64,000 nt of DNA, taken from Solimonas sp. Lineage in GTDB: Bacteria > Pseudomonadota > Gammaproteobacteria > Nevskiales > Nevskiaceae. A program made the translations under genes and the position numbers. The stretch covers positions 1 to 64,000 of the forward strand of contig JASBRP010000024.1 of assembly GCA_030149365.1 (NCBI GenBank). Reading direction: 5' to 3'. Each line of letters starts with the position of its first letter. The stretch's first letter is position 1. The notes under the pieces were generated by a model. That model saw only the letters and a program-made list of their open reading frames with translations. It did not search any database and had not been told where the DNA came from. This document shows, in pieces, positions 16,540 to 24,822 of this stretch.

Positions 16540-18554
16540 CAGCGGAAATTCCATGTCAGCTCCAGGTAGGCGGCGCGCGGTGCGATCGGCAGGTACTGCG
16601 GATCGCCCTCGTCGAGCAGGTTGTCCATGCCCACCGCAAGTTCCAGGTGTTCCCAGCGCAGCCATTCGGCGCGCAGGTCGAACAGTGCGTACGCGTCCGC
16701 CGTGCCGGCGGGGGTCGGCGTGCCGCCGGTGTCGAGGTCCACCGCGAAGCTGCGCGAGCCGATCCAGACGCCGCGCAGCTGCAGGGCATAGGCGGGCTGC
16801 TCGTAGCGCAGGACGGCGTTGGCGCGATGCTCCGGACGGCCGCTGAGGGTTTCGCCGGTGTCGTCGTCGCGCGCGCGCAGCCAGCCGTAGCCCAGCTGCA
16901 GTTCCAGCGGCTGCCAGGGGTGCAGGCGCGCCTGCGCGTCGAGCCCGGTCAGCGTGGCGGAGGAGACGTTGCGGTAGGAGAAGACGATGGGCGGACCGGC
17001 GTCGGTCTGGATCACGTCGATCAGGTCGCTGACGCGGTTGTGGTAGGCACCGAAGGAGAAGCTGGCGCGTTCGGTGGCCAGCCAGGTGGCGCCGAGGTTG
17101 AAGCCGGTACTGCGCTCGGGCTTGAGGTCCGGGTTGCCTTCCACGCGGTAGCCGACGCCGGGGTTTTCGAACAGCAGCAGCAGTTGCTTGAAGTCCGGCG
17201 CGCGGTAGCCACGGCCGTAGCCGGCGCGCAGCACCCAGTCGTCGGACAGCTCGTAGCGTGCGGCCAGCTTGGGCGAGAACTGGTCGCCGAACTGCGAGTC
17301 GCGGTCATAGCGCAGGCCCGGCACCAGAGTCAGGCGGCCTTCGCGCCATTCCGGGGTCCACTCGTCCTGCGCGTACACCGCCTGGCGATCACGCTCGCCG
17401 GTATGGTCGAGGCGGTCCGCTTCCAGGCGCTCGAACTGAGCCTCAAGGCCGCCGATCAGGCGATGGGCACCGCTGCGGTGCTCGACCTGCGCGGCGCCGA
17501 CGTAGATTTCATCCAGCGTCTCCTCGTCCAGCGCGACGACGCCGTCGGCGCGGTTGGTCTGCAGGAACTGGTCGAAGTAGCGGTTGTAGTAGAGATCGCC
17601 GCTGATGTCGGTGTTGGCGTCGAGCGCGTAACGCGGCGCGGCTCCGACGCGTACTTCCTCGACACGCTTGTGGGTATTGAAGTAGCGGTTGGCGCTGCCG
17701 CCATCGATGCGCTTGCCGTCGTCCAGCACGTAGGAGCCGGACAGGCCGAGGCTGGCGCGCTCGTCGATCCGCCAGTCGGCGTTGGTGGAGAGGAAGCGGC
17801 TGTCGCCGTCGACGCCATCGTTGGACGGCGTGGCGCTGTTCAGGTCATACGACTCCAGCCGGGAGATCCCGGCGGCGCTGTTGCCCTCAACCGGGCCCAG
17901 CGTCCAGCCGGCGTGGCCGTGCAGGTCGAGGTTCTGGTCTTCATCGATGCGCGCGGTGACCGAGCCGCCGCTGTCGCGGCCGCCGCGGCGGGTGATGATG
18001 TTGATCACGCCGCCGAGTGCGTCGGCACCGTAGAGCGCCGAACTGGGACCCTTCACGATCTCGATGCGCTCGACGTCGCCGATCGGCAGGCGCGAGAGGT
18101 CGATGGCGCCGTTGATGCGGCCGATCATGCGGCGGCCGTCCACCAGGATCAGCACGTGCTCGGAGGACAGGCCCTGCAGCTCGATACGGCTGCCGCGACC
18201 GGCGGAACGGGTGGCGTAGACCCCGCCCTCGCGCTCCAGCAACTCGGCGACGTCGCGCGCGCCGCTGCGGCGGATGTCCTCGGCGTCGATCAGCTGCACG
18301 GCCACCGGGCTTTCGTCCAGGGTGTGCGCGGTGCGGGTGCCGGTGACCACGACCGGCTGCAGCACCACCGGCTTGGCCTCGGCCAGCGCGGCCAAGGCGG
18401 GCACCGGCGGTGGCGTGTCGGGCAACAGGATGGTCGGGGTGTCCGGAGCGGCCGGGGCCGGCTCCTGTGCCGAGGCCATGAAAGGCCCGAGGGCCAGGAA
18501 CATCCCCATCGCGGCCGGCCAGAGGCGGCGCGCGTACTTGTCGTTGTTGGTCAC
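16539..18554 (-). CDS. TonB-dependent receptor, heme/iron type
   Basis: 671-residue outer-membrane receptor: signal peptide to about residue 29, TonB box-like region VVVTGTRT near residue 68, plug domain to about 180 (ESPVAVQLIDAEDIRRSGA, LVDGRRMIGRINGAIDLSRL, VKGPSSALYGADALGGVINI), and a beta-barrel ending in WNFR. Together with the coupled HmuY-like lipoprotein it is a HmuR/HmuY-type heme or iron-siderophore system driven by TonB. A 14/19 match to the Fur consensus lies 50 bp upstream, and a weaker one lies beyond it, indicating iron repression. Confidence 0.92.
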   Translation of the reverse strand: MTNNDKYARRLWPAAMGMFLALGPFMASAQEPAPAAPDTPTILLPDTPPPVPALAALAEAKPVVLQPVVVTGTRTAHTLDESPVAVQLIDAEDIRRSGARDVAELLEREGGVYATRSAGRGSRIELQGLSSEHVLILVDGRRMIGRINGAIDLSRLPIGDVERIEIVKGPSSALYGADALGGVINIITRRGGRDSGGSVTARIDEDQNLDLHGHAGWTLGPVEGNSAAGISRLESYDLNSATPSNDGVDGDSRFLSTNADWRIDERASLGLSGSYVLDDGKRIDGGSANRYFNTHKRVEEVRVGAAPRYALDANTDISGDLYYNRYFDQFLQTNRADGVVALDEETLDEIYVGAAQVEHRSGAHRLIGGLEAQFERLEADRLDHTGERDRQAVYAQDEWTPEWREGRLTLVPGLRYDRDSQFGDQFSPKLAARYELSDDWVLRAGYGRGYRAPDFKQLLLLFENPGVGYRVEGNPDLKPERSTGFNLGATWLATERASFSFGAYHNRVSDLIDVIQTDAGPPIVFSYRNVSSATLTGLDAQARLHPWQPLELQLGYGWLRARDDDTGETLSGRPEHRANAVLRYEQPAYALQLRGVWIGSRSFAVDLDTGGTPTPAGTADAYALFDLRAEWLRWEHLELAVGMDNLLDEGDPQYLPIAPRAAYLELTWNFR

Positions 18555-18603
18555 CCGAAACTCCCGCGGCGTGGCCGAAAAGGCCCGGTCCCGCCTAAAG
18601 ACT

Positions 18604-18622
18604 GAAAATGCGAAGCATTCTC
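18604..18622. promoter_or_regulatory. Fur box upstream of TonB receptor/HmuY operon
   Basis: GAAAATGCGAAGCATTCTC matches 14 of 19 positions of the Fur consensus GATAATGATAATCATTATC. A weaker second match (11/19) lies at 18636-18654. Iron-dependent repression of the receptor is expected from the family's known biology. Confidence 0.7.
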
Positions 18623-18648
18623 AAGTGAGAGTCTGAGGGATGCGAATC

Positions 18649-18666
18649 GTTCTCGTCAACGAGAAC
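18649..18666. promoter_or_regulatory. Perfect 18-bp inverted repeat near Fur sites
   Basis: GTTCTCGT-CA-ACGAGAAC lies between the secretin-domain gene's stop and the receptor promoter, overlapping the second Fur-like match. It could extend the Fur array, bind another regulator, or be a short 3' hairpin for the upstream minus-strand gene. Confidence 0.45.
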
Positions 18667-18690
18667 CGGGTTCAGATGCCACCCAACGTT

Positions 18691-19500
18691 TCAGTCCAGC
18701 AGGTCCACCCGCACCTGGGTACTGCTCTGGCTGCTGCGGCTGATCTCGCCCTGGCTGAGCAGGCCCCGGGAGGCGTCCCGGGACTGCTCCACGGTGCCGC
18801 CGATCTCCACCCATTCGCCCAGGGGCACGATGACGACGTTGCTGGAGTTGCGCGAGCTGATGCTGCCGTCGCGCTGCGGGGTCTGCTGCTGCGCCTGGAT
18901 CTCCAGCCGCACGCGATCGCCCACCAGGCGGGGTATCACGGTGAAGCCGGTGCTGCTGTCGACGTATTCGCTGCGCTGCACGACGGCGCCGTTGGGCAGG
19001 CGCTCGCGCACCTGGTAGGGCACGGCACCGCCGAGGCTGATGCGGGCCTCACGCCCCTCCTCCGCCCGGACCTGCTGGCTGATGCCGCTGTCCTCGCGCC
19101 GCTCGCGCTCGCCGACCTGCAGTTCGATGTCGCGCGGCACGCGCCCGTCCGGGCCCGGCACCACGATGCGGCCGTCACCGCGGCGGTAGGTACCGGAGAC
19201 GCCGACGTTCCGGCCGCTCTGATCGGTGAGGCCGCCCTGGCGCACCGAGATCATCATCTGGCGCGCGGCGCGGTCGAACTGGTCCAGCAGCGTGCGCAGC
19301 TCGGCCATCTGGGCCGGCGTGGCACGCACAATCAGCTTGTTGTCGTAGACGCTGGCACTGCCGGGGCCGGCCACCGATTCCACCAGCGGCACCAGCTCCA
19401 GCGCCGCGCGATGGCGCGGCTCGATCACATCGGTGGCCAGCTGCGCGAAGGCCGTGGCCGGCAGCAGGGTGGACAGCAACAGCAGGGTACGCAGCGTCAT
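18691..19500 (-). CDS. Short secretin-domain protein (NolW/secretin-N like)
   Basis: 269-residue exported protein (signal to about AFA-Q). Residues about 20-95 look like a secretin short N-terminal domain (VIEPRHRAALELVPLVESV, SVYDNKLIVRATPAQMAELR, LLDQFDRAARQMMISV). Residues about 160-240 resemble strands of the secretin pore domain (ARISLGGAVPYQV, GFTVIPRLVGDRVRLEIQAQ). It is far shorter than a true secretin and no other secretion genes are nearby. It overlaps the upstream metalloprotein gene by four bases (ATGA). The function is unknown. Confidence 0.7.
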   Translation of the reverse strand: MTLRTLLLLSTLLPATAFAQLATDVIEPRHRAALELVPLVESVAGPGSASVYDNKLIVRATPAQMAELRTLLDQFDRAARQMMISVRQGGLTDQSGRNVGVSGTYRRGDGRIVVPGPDGRVPRDIELQVGERERREDSGISQQVRAEEGREARISLGGAVPYQVRERLPNGAVVQRSEYVDSSTGFTVIPRLVGDRVRLEIQAQQQTPQRDGSISSRNSSNVVIVPLGEWVEIGGTVEQSRDASRGLLSQGEISRSSQSSTQVRVDLLD

Positions 19501-20123
19501 CGTTGCTCCTTGGGAGGAACCGGTGCGGCCATCTTGCCCGAGGGGGCCGCGGCCGGACTGTGACCCGGTCGACGTGCCGCCCAGTTCACATAGGCCGTGG
19601 CGGCCTGCTCCGCCTCTGCCTCCACCACGCGGTAGTCGTGCACGTAGCGCTGCGCGAAGCCGTCCACGCCCCAGCGGGCGAACTGGTCCACGTGCCAGAG
19701 CTCATGCGCCCACAGCTCGGCATTGGCCAGGGCATCCGCCTCGCGGGCGAACACCACCACCTCGTTCAGCGTGATCGCGGCGCGGTCGCCGTACTGGATC
19801 ACGTTGAGCTGCAGTGATACCTCGCTGCCGCCGCCGGCCCGCCAGCGCACGCGGTCCAGCAACTCGTCACGGAAGTAGCCGCGCAGGCGCTCGCGCACGG
19901 CGGCCGGCAAGGGCTGCGTGCCCGCCGACAGGGCCTCCTGCCGCGATCTCAGGATGGCGTCACGCAGCATCGGCGCTGCATAGACCTCCGCCTGCTGCCG
20001 CATCTGCCCCAGGGCCTCGGGATCGAGTTCGAAGGTCCAGGACTCGGCTTGGGCCATGGGGGCTACGGCCAGCACGGCGGCAAGCAGGCCTGTGGCGAGG
20101 CAAAGATGTCTGGTTGCAATCAT
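19497..20123 (-). CDS. Secreted HExxH metalloprotein (DUF4157-like)
   Basis: 208-residue protein with a signal peptide cleaved near AQA-E and an HELWH zinc motif at 140-144, preceded by ANAELWA. This local pattern is that of DUF4157-like proteins, which often have HELAHVVQ. Zinc peptidase activity is plausible but not shown. The start at 20123 gives a clean signal peptide. It is coupled by an ATGA overlap to the secretin-domain gene at 18691-19500, so the pair probably forms one periplasmic function. Confidence 0.7.
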   Translation of the reverse strand: MIATRHLCLATGLLAAVLAVAPMAQAESWTFELDPEALGQMRQQAEVYAAPMLRDAILRSRQEALSAGTQPLPAAVRERLRGYFRDELLDRVRWRAGGGSEVSLQLNVIQYGDRAAITLNEVVVFAREADALANAELWAHELWHVDQFARWGVDGFAQRYVHDYRVVEAEAEQAATAYVNWAARRPGHSPAAAPSGKMAAPVPPKEQR

Positions 20124-20273
20124 GTTCCCGTAGACCGCTGCGGCGCCCCGGGGTTCTGGGGCAAGAGGGGTACTACAGCGCCCGGCCGCTGTCCCGCGCC
20201 TGAATGTTCGCGCGGTCAATGCCGCCCTTGGCGGCTTGGCCGATACTCGGAAAAACACCACAAGGAGGAGATC

Positions 20274-21083
20274 ATGGATCTTCAGGGCAAGACCGTCGTA
20301 CTGACCGGCGCCTCCGGCGGCATCGGCGAGGAAGCCGCCCGGCAGCTGGCGCGGGCCGGCGCCCGTGTCTGCCTGGTGGCACGCCGCGCCGAGGAACTGC
20401 AGCGCGTGCAGCAGGCGATCGAGGCCGAGGGCGGATGGGCGCGCAGTTATGCCTGCGACCTGTCAGACCCCGCCGACCTCGAGCGCTGCGCCGACCTGCT
20501 GCTGGCGGAGAACCCGCGCATCGACGTGCTGGTGAACAACGCGGCTCGCTCGATCCGCCGTCCGATCCGCGAGGCGCTGGACCGCGTGCACGACTACGAG
20601 CGCACGATGCAGATCAATTATTTCGGCGCGCTGCGGCTGACCCTGCGGCTGCTGCCGCGCTTCCTGGACCAGGGAGCCGGGCACGTGGTGAACATCTCCA
20701 CCATGTCCTCGCAGGTGCCGATCCCGCTGTTCTCGGCCTACCTGGCCAGCAAGAGCGCGCTGGAGTCGTTCTCGCGCTCGCTGAATGCGGAGCTGACGCA
20801 CAAGGGGGTGACCTGCACGGTGGTGTACTTCCCGATGGTGCGCACGCCGATGTCCTCGAAGACCGCGATCTACAAGCACATGCCGATGATGGACACGGTG
20901 AAGGCGGCCGGCTGGATCGTGGAGGCGGCGGCCAAGCGCCCTGCCCGCGTCAGCAGCCCCTTGGGCACGCTGGGCGGCCTGGCCATGGCGGCGCTGCCGG
21001 GCGTGGTGACCCGGCTGAGCCAGCCGCTGTTCCGGCAGATGGACAAGCAGCTCAAGCGCAAGCTGGAGAGCGATTCTCGCTGA
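20274..21083 (+). CDS. Classical SDR (DltE-like dehydrogenase)
   Basis: 269-residue short-chain dehydrogenase with TGASGGIG (11-18), VNNAA (88-91 region), S142 and the YLASK motif (Y156, K160). Two positively charged stretches at the C-terminus (KQLKRKLES) and a hydrophobic segment before it (GLAMAALPG) suggest membrane association, as in SDRs acting on lipids. AAGGAGGAG precedes ATG 20274. The neighbours are convergent or divergent, so it is a single-gene unit. The substrate is unknown. Confidence 0.88.
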   Translation: MDLQGKTVVLTGASGGIGEEAARQLARAGARVCLVARRAEELQRVQQAIEAEGGWARSYACDLSDPADLERCADLLLAENPRIDVLVNNAARSIRRPIREALDRVHDYERTMQINYFGALRLTLRLLPRFLDQGAGHVVNISTMSSQVPIPLFSAYLASKSALESFSRSLNAELTHKGVTCTVVYFPMVRTPMSSKTAIYKHMPMMDTVKAAGWIVEAAAKRPARVSSPLGTLGGLAMAALPGVVTRLSQPLFRQMDKQLKRKLESDSR

Positions 21084-21086
21084 ACC

Positions 21087-22268
21087 TCAGGGCAGCGGCC
21101 CGTCACCCCGCATGACGACCGTTTCCGTGCCGATCCGGACCTCGCTGTCCCACAGCCAGGACAGGTGCGGATCGGCTGTGCGCAGGATCTCCAGCGCGGC
21201 CGGATCGCGTCGCAGGTGCCAGTCCATCCAGGCCAGGGAGTAGCGCCCGGCCAGGTCCAGGCCCCAGGTGGCGGTCGGCAGCAGGGCGTAGTTGGTGTGC
21301 TGGGCGTGGGACGAGGCCTCGGCGACGATGAAGGCCCGGTCGCCCTGGAGCTTCTCGTAGACCGGCCGCACCACCGCCGGATTGAGGAAGGGGATCGGCG
21401 CCACCGGCCCGTCGTGGTCGCCGGTCTGGATCATCACCGGGATGGGGTTGGCGTCGAAGGGGGCGGAGGCCTCGCTGATGGGGGCCGCCGCCACCGCGGC
21501 CCGCAGGCGCGGCTCCACGGCCTGCAGGGCCAGGGTGGCGATCGCCCCCATGCTGTGGCCGACCACGCCGATCCGGCTGCGGTCCAGCACGCCCGCGACC
21601 GGGGAGTCCTGCAGCAGGTAGTCCAGAGCGTCCTGGGCGTCCTGCACGTTGTCGCCGGGGTCGCCCTCCCCTTCGTCCTCGGAATGGCCCTGGCCGCTGA
21701 AGTCAAAGGCGAAGACCAGGTAGCCGGCGTCGGCGTACAACTGGTGCCACCAGCGGTACATCGCCAGGTTGGTGTTGAGCCCTTCCAGCGCCAGGATCAC
21801 CGGGAAAGGGCCGTCCGAGGGCGGTACCTGGGCGCGCTTCGGCAGCACGATCTCGCCGTACAGGGTGGTGCCATGGCGGTTCTGGAAGCGCACCGGCACG
21901 AGTGCCACGGCGTGGTTGTAGTCCGGGTGGCCGTACCAGTGATAGACCTGGTCCAGGCGGGAGCCGTCCTGCAACTGCGCCAGCGTGGCGCGCACGGTGA
22001 AGGCGACCAGGGCCGGATCGGTGAGATCGCGCAGCGTGGCACCGGTGGCGACGGGGTCGAACAGGGTCGTGACCACGGCGGCGGGCAGCAGGGCCGGCAA
22101 GCGGTCGAGCTGGGTGATCACGGCCTCGATGGGGGCCGGCGCCGGGGGCGGGTCTTCGCCGGGCCCATGGGCCGGCCAGGCCTTGGACGCGCTGCCGTCC
22201 GGTGACTCGCTGGCGCCGCAGGCGGCCAGCAGCAGGCTGGCCAACAGAAGTGCGGTATGCCGCGTCAT
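21087..22268 (-). CDS. Alpha/beta hydrolase lipoprotein
   Basis: 393-residue lipoprotein (lipobox LLAAC, lipidated Cys 17). The alpha/beta-hydrolase core has the nucleophile elbow GHSMG (Ser 239), a candidate acid in QTGDHDG and a candidate His in EASSHAQHTN. The segment FDFSGQGHSEDEGEGD resembles dienelactone hydrolase/PET-hydrolase-like enzymes. It is expected to act as an esterase at the outer membrane or cell surface. It converges with the SDR at 20274 with only 3 nt between the stops. The substrate is unknown. Confidence 0.85.
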   Translation of the reverse strand: MTRHTALLLASLLLAACGASESPDGSASKAWPAHGPGEDPPPAPAPIEAVITQLDRLPALLPAAVVTTLFDPVATGATLRDLTDPALVAFTVRATLAQLQDGSRLDQVYHWYGHPDYNHAVALVPVRFQNRHGTTLYGEIVLPKRAQVPPSDGPFPVILALEGLNTNLAMYRWWHQLYADAGYLVFAFDFSGQGHSEDEGEGDPGDNVQDAQDALDYLLQDSPVAGVLDRSRIGVVGHSMGAIATLALQAVEPRLRAAVAAAPISEASAPFDANPIPVMIQTGDHDGPVAPIPFLNPAVVRPVYEKLQGDRAFIVAEASSHAQHTNYALLPTATWGLDLAGRYSLAWMDWHLRRDPAALEILRTADPHLSWLWDSEVRIGTETVVMRGDGPLP

Positions 22269-22370
22269 GGATGCTCCCTGGGTTGGTTTTGTCGTTATGG
22301 ATATAGCCTTCCACAAGCGGCCACGGCGCGCACCCGGCTAAAATGCCCCATTGCCCCGAGATTCTTGCCC

Positions 22371-22919
22371 ATGCGCCGCCGTAAAGACCCTGATTTCAAC
22401 CCCGACGAGTTCTTCGCCGGCCCCAGCAAGTCGCAGCTGAAGCGCGACATGCTGAGCCTGCAGGAGATGGGCACGGCACTAAATGAGCTGCCGCAGGATC
22501 GCCTCGACGCGCTGGAGATGAGCGATCGCCTGCGGGAGGCCTTTGCGGAGCTCAAGCGCCTGAAGAATGGTGAGGCGCGCCGACGCCACATGCAGTTCAT
22601 CGGCAAGCTGCTGCGCGATGAAGACCCGGCAGCCTTCGAGCAGGCCCTGGCCGACTACAAGCAGGGTCAGACGCGCGCGGTGCAGGCGCTGCAGGAGCTG
22701 GAGCGCTGGCGCCAGCGCCTGCTGGCCGATGAAAAGGGCTTGGAGGCCTGGGTGGATATCCACCCGGTCAGCGATACGCCGGCTTTCCGCAAGCTGGTGG
22801 AGCGCGCCCGGCACGAGCTGGCGGACGACGAGGCGCACGGCCGCGGCGGCAGCAAGGGGCCGTATTACCGCGACCTGTTCCAGGCGATCCGTGAGGTTTT
22901 GCAGAAGAAGGACGCCTGA
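22371..22919 (+). CDS. darP: Ribosome maturation factor DarP (YjgA, DUF615)
   Basis: 182-residue all-alpha protein of the YjgA/DUF615 family, now called DarP, which binds late 50S assembly intermediates. Family landmarks are the N-terminal basic KSQLKRDMLSLQEMG, the LNELPQDRLDALEM stretch and the C-terminal KGPYYRDLFQAIREVL. The length is typical. The start at ATG 22371 fits the conserved N-terminus. It is divergent from the hydrolase lipoprotein gene and not part of the catabolic clusters. Confidence 0.95.
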   Translation: MRRRKDPDFNPDEFFAGPSKSQLKRDMLSLQEMGTALNELPQDRLDALEMSDRLREAFAELKRLKNGEARRRHMQFIGKLLRDEDPAAFEQALADYKQGQTRAVQALQELERWRQRLLADEKGLEAWVDIHPVSDTPAFRKLVERARHELADDEAHGRGGSKGPYYRDLFQAIREVLQKKDA

Positions 22920-22939
22920 GCGTTCTCTTCCGTTGGGTG

Positions 22940-23090
22940 GGACGCGAGGCGCGAGGGGGCTTGCTGCAGCGAGCCTTGTTCGCGGCCAGCGGCCGCTCCT
23001 ACGTTCGTGACTCGCTTGTAGCGGCGGCTGCGGGCATCGCCTATTTGAGCTTCGCGACTCGCGTCGCTCCCACGTGTAAAGACATCCAGC
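22940..23090. repeat. Mosaic of degenerate GC-rich repeats
   Basis: This gene-free stretch contains imperfect repeated words (GCGAGCCTTGTTCGCGGCC, GACTCGCTTGTAGCGGC, GACTCGCGTCGCTCCC) typical of decaying REP-like elements. No gene is seen. Confidence 0.45.
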
Positions 23091-23099
23091 CCCACAAAA

Positions 23100-23132
23100 A
23101 AAGAAGGGACGGCGACCCGCAGGCGCCGTCCC
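23100..23132 (-). terminator. Rho-independent terminator of rubredoxin gene
   Basis: Stem GGGACGGCG (23106-23114) and CGCCGTCCC (23124-23132). On the minus strand it is followed by CTTCTTTTTTTGTG, a proper T-tract, about 26 nt after the rubredoxin stop. Confidence 0.85.
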
Positions 23133-23157
23133 CAAGGGCTGACTGTTAACAGCGGTT

Positions 23158-23322
23158 CTAGCCGACGTAGACCTCAAAGGCCGACTTCGGCGAACCGCAC
23201 TCCGGGCACATCCAGTCCTCGGGCAGGTCCTCGAACGAGGTACCTGCCGCGATGCCAGCGTCGGGCATGCCGACTGCCGGGTCGTAGATGTAGCCGCAAA
23301 TCACACAAATCCACTTTTCCAT
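23158..23322 (-). CDS. Rubredoxin
   Basis: 54-residue rubredoxin beginning [20 protein letters not shown]. The iron is bound by two CxxC loops, CVICG (C6, C9) and CPECG (C39, C42); the usual YxYDP and DLPEDWxCP segments are present. It is a one-electron carrier, in aerobes usually serving alkane hydroxylases through a rubredoxin reductase. Here it follows a P450 gene on the same strand after about 200 bp containing two hairpins, so an electron-transfer role in this oxidative cluster is possible but unproven. Its terminator follows. No rubredoxin reductase is nearby. Confidence 0.93.
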   Translation of the reverse strand: MEKWICVICGYIYDPAVGMPDAGIAAGTSFEDLPEDWMCPECGSPKSAFEVYVG

Positions 23323-23401
23323 GCTGTGCCTTCAAGAAGGTGACGCCATCCATGGCGCGACTGCAGCTACCTGATTGAGCCCCGGCCGCGTTTGGCCAGG
23401 G

Positions 23402-23430
23402 CTGGGACATGACATTGAGTCATGTCCCAG
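23402..23430. repeat. Hairpin with ATGACATTNAGTCAT core, copy 1
   Basis: Perfect 12-bp arms CTGGGACATGAC and GTCATGTCCCAG around the loop ATTGA. A second hairpin with the same core is at 23471-23493. It sits between the P450 and rubredoxin genes. A GCCATCCATGGC palindrome follows each unit or lies beside it (23346-23356, 23441-23452). Confidence 0.7.
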
Positions 23431-23470
23431 TAAGCCAAACGCCATCCATGGCCGGGCGTTCGGACTCGCA

Positions 23471-23493
23471 GGCGATGACATTTAGTCATCGCC
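23471..23493. repeat. Hairpin with ATGACATTNAGTCAT core, copy 2
   Basis: Perfect 9-bp arms GGCGATGAC and GTCATCGCC around the loop ATTTA, about 70 bp from copy 1. It lies about 30 nt after the P450 stop on the transcribed minus strand. Confidence 0.7.
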
Positions 23494-23522
23494 AAAGCGC
23501 GAGCCCTCACCCACTTTTCCAT

Positions 23523-24803
23523 TCAAGCAGCCTTACGCGCCGCTTCGACGTTGGTCTTCACCAGCAGGCGGTTGATGCGCCGTGCGTTGTGGTGGTTGTA
23601 GTCGTACTCCACGTCGCCGTTGCCGTTGACCAGTTCGGCGTTGGGGAAGCGCTTCATCAGTTCCTGCAGCATCAGGCCGCCCTGCACGCGCACCAGGTAG
23701 GTGCCGATGCAGAAGTGGGCGCCGGCGCCGAAGACCAGGTTGCCGTCGAGGCGGCGCTGGATGTCGAGCTTGCGCGGCTCGGGCCACTTGGCGTCGTCCA
23801 TCCAGGCGGCGGTGAGGTTGATCAGCACCGACTGGCCCTTCTTGAAGTGCTGGCCGCGCCACTCCAGGTCCTCGGACACGAAGCGGAACTGCGGGGTCTT
23901 GCCGAAGGCGCCGTAGCGCAGCAGCTCGATGATGGCGTTCTCCATCAGCTCCGGCTTCTGCCGCAGCAGCTGGTACTGGTCCGGGTTGGAGAGCAGGCCC
24001 TGGATGGCGTAGGTGTGCAGGTCGGTGGCGGTGTCGGAGCCGGCCACGATCACAGCCTGGATCACCGAGACGATCTGGTAATCGTTGAGCGAATCGCCGT
24101 TGTCGGAGGCCGCCACCAGCTGGCCGACGAAATCGTCGCCCGGGTGCGGCAGCGCGCGGCGCTCCTTGATCAGGTCCAGGAAGTACTGGAAGCCCGGCAA
24201 GGTGTCCTGCATCGCCTTCTCGCGCTCCTTGAGCGGCAGGTTGATGCGGGTGGACTTGACCACGCTCACGGCGAAGTCGTGGAAGAAGGTCTCCATGTTC
24301 GTGGGCACGCCGACCATGCGCGAGATGGAGCGCACCGGCAGCTTCTCCGCGATCATGGCGAAGGCGTCGAACTGGTCGGGCGTGCCGATCTCGTCGAAGC
24401 ACTGCGTGATGAGATCACGGACCTTGGCGTCGATCTTGGCCATCACCGGCTTGGAGAAGGCGGGCATGGTCAGCTTGCGCAGGCGCAGGTGCTGCAAGGG
24501 GTCCACCGCGAACAGGCCGGCGTCGATGGCTCGCTCGAAGTGGTTCTGCTGCTCCACCGGCTTGGGCGGGGGCGCGAACTCCCAGTGCTTGTAGTTGGTG
24601 GAGAAGCGGTTGTCCTTGAGCATGTCCATCAGCGCCTCGTGGCTGCTGACGACCCACATGTTCAGGTGCTTGTGCCAGGCGACCGGAAATTCCTTCACCA
24701 GCTTGTCCCAGGTGGCCCAGGGCGAGCGGATGAAGTCGCGGGAATACGGGTTGAAGATCTTGCCGTCGATCTCGATGCGGGCTGGCGTGGTGCTGGCGCT
24801 CAT
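23523..24803 (-). CDS. Cytochrome P450
   Basis: 426-residue soluble bacterial class I P450. The I-helix oxygen motif is AGSDTAT (254-260), the K-helix ExxR is ELLR (E293-R296), and the heme loop is FGAGAHFCIG with Cys 365. The I-helix lacks the AGxHT signature of sterol 14-demethylase CYP51, so CYP51 is unlikely. GAGGAGAT precedes ATG 24803. It is encoded directly downstream of a TetR regulator (19-nt gap) and upstream of rubredoxin, so its electron donor may come from elsewhere or involve the rubredoxin. The neighbours suggest a sterol or terpenoid substrate; this is inference. Confidence 0.93.
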   Translation of the reverse strand: MSASTTPARIEIDGKIFNPYSRDFIRSPWATWDKLVKEFPVAWHKHLNMWVVSSHEALMDMLKDNRFSTNYKHWEFAPPPKPVEQQNHFERAIDAGLFAVDPLQHLRLRKLTMPAFSKPVMAKIDAKVRDLITQCFDEIGTPDQFDAFAMIAEKLPVRSISRMVGVPTNMETFFHDFAVSVVKSTRINLPLKEREKAMQDTLPGFQYFLDLIKERRALPHPGDDFVGQLVAASDNGDSLNDYQIVSVIQAVIVAGSDTATDLHTYAIQGLLSNPDQYQLLRQKPELMENAIIELLRYGAFGKTPQFRFVSEDLEWRGQHFKKGQSVLINLTAAWMDDAKWPEPRKLDIQRRLDGNLVFGAGAHFCIGTYLVRVQGGLMLQELMKRFPNAELVNGNGDVEYDYNHHNARRINRLLVKTNVEAARKAA

Positions 24804-24822
24804 GTGAAATCTCCTCGATGGT

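Noticed and set aside
18691-19500. Secretin-domain gene considered as part of a type II secretion system
   Set aside because: It is too short for a secretin, and no GspE/F/G-like genes are nearby.
23402-23493. Tandem hairpins considered as a CRISPR-like array
   Set aside because: There are only two units, of different length, without a regular spacer, and no cas genes are present.
23523-24803. P450 considered as sterol 14-demethylase CYP51
   Set aside because: The I-helix is AGSDTAT rather than the AGxHT type expected of CYP51; only a general P450 assignment is supported.
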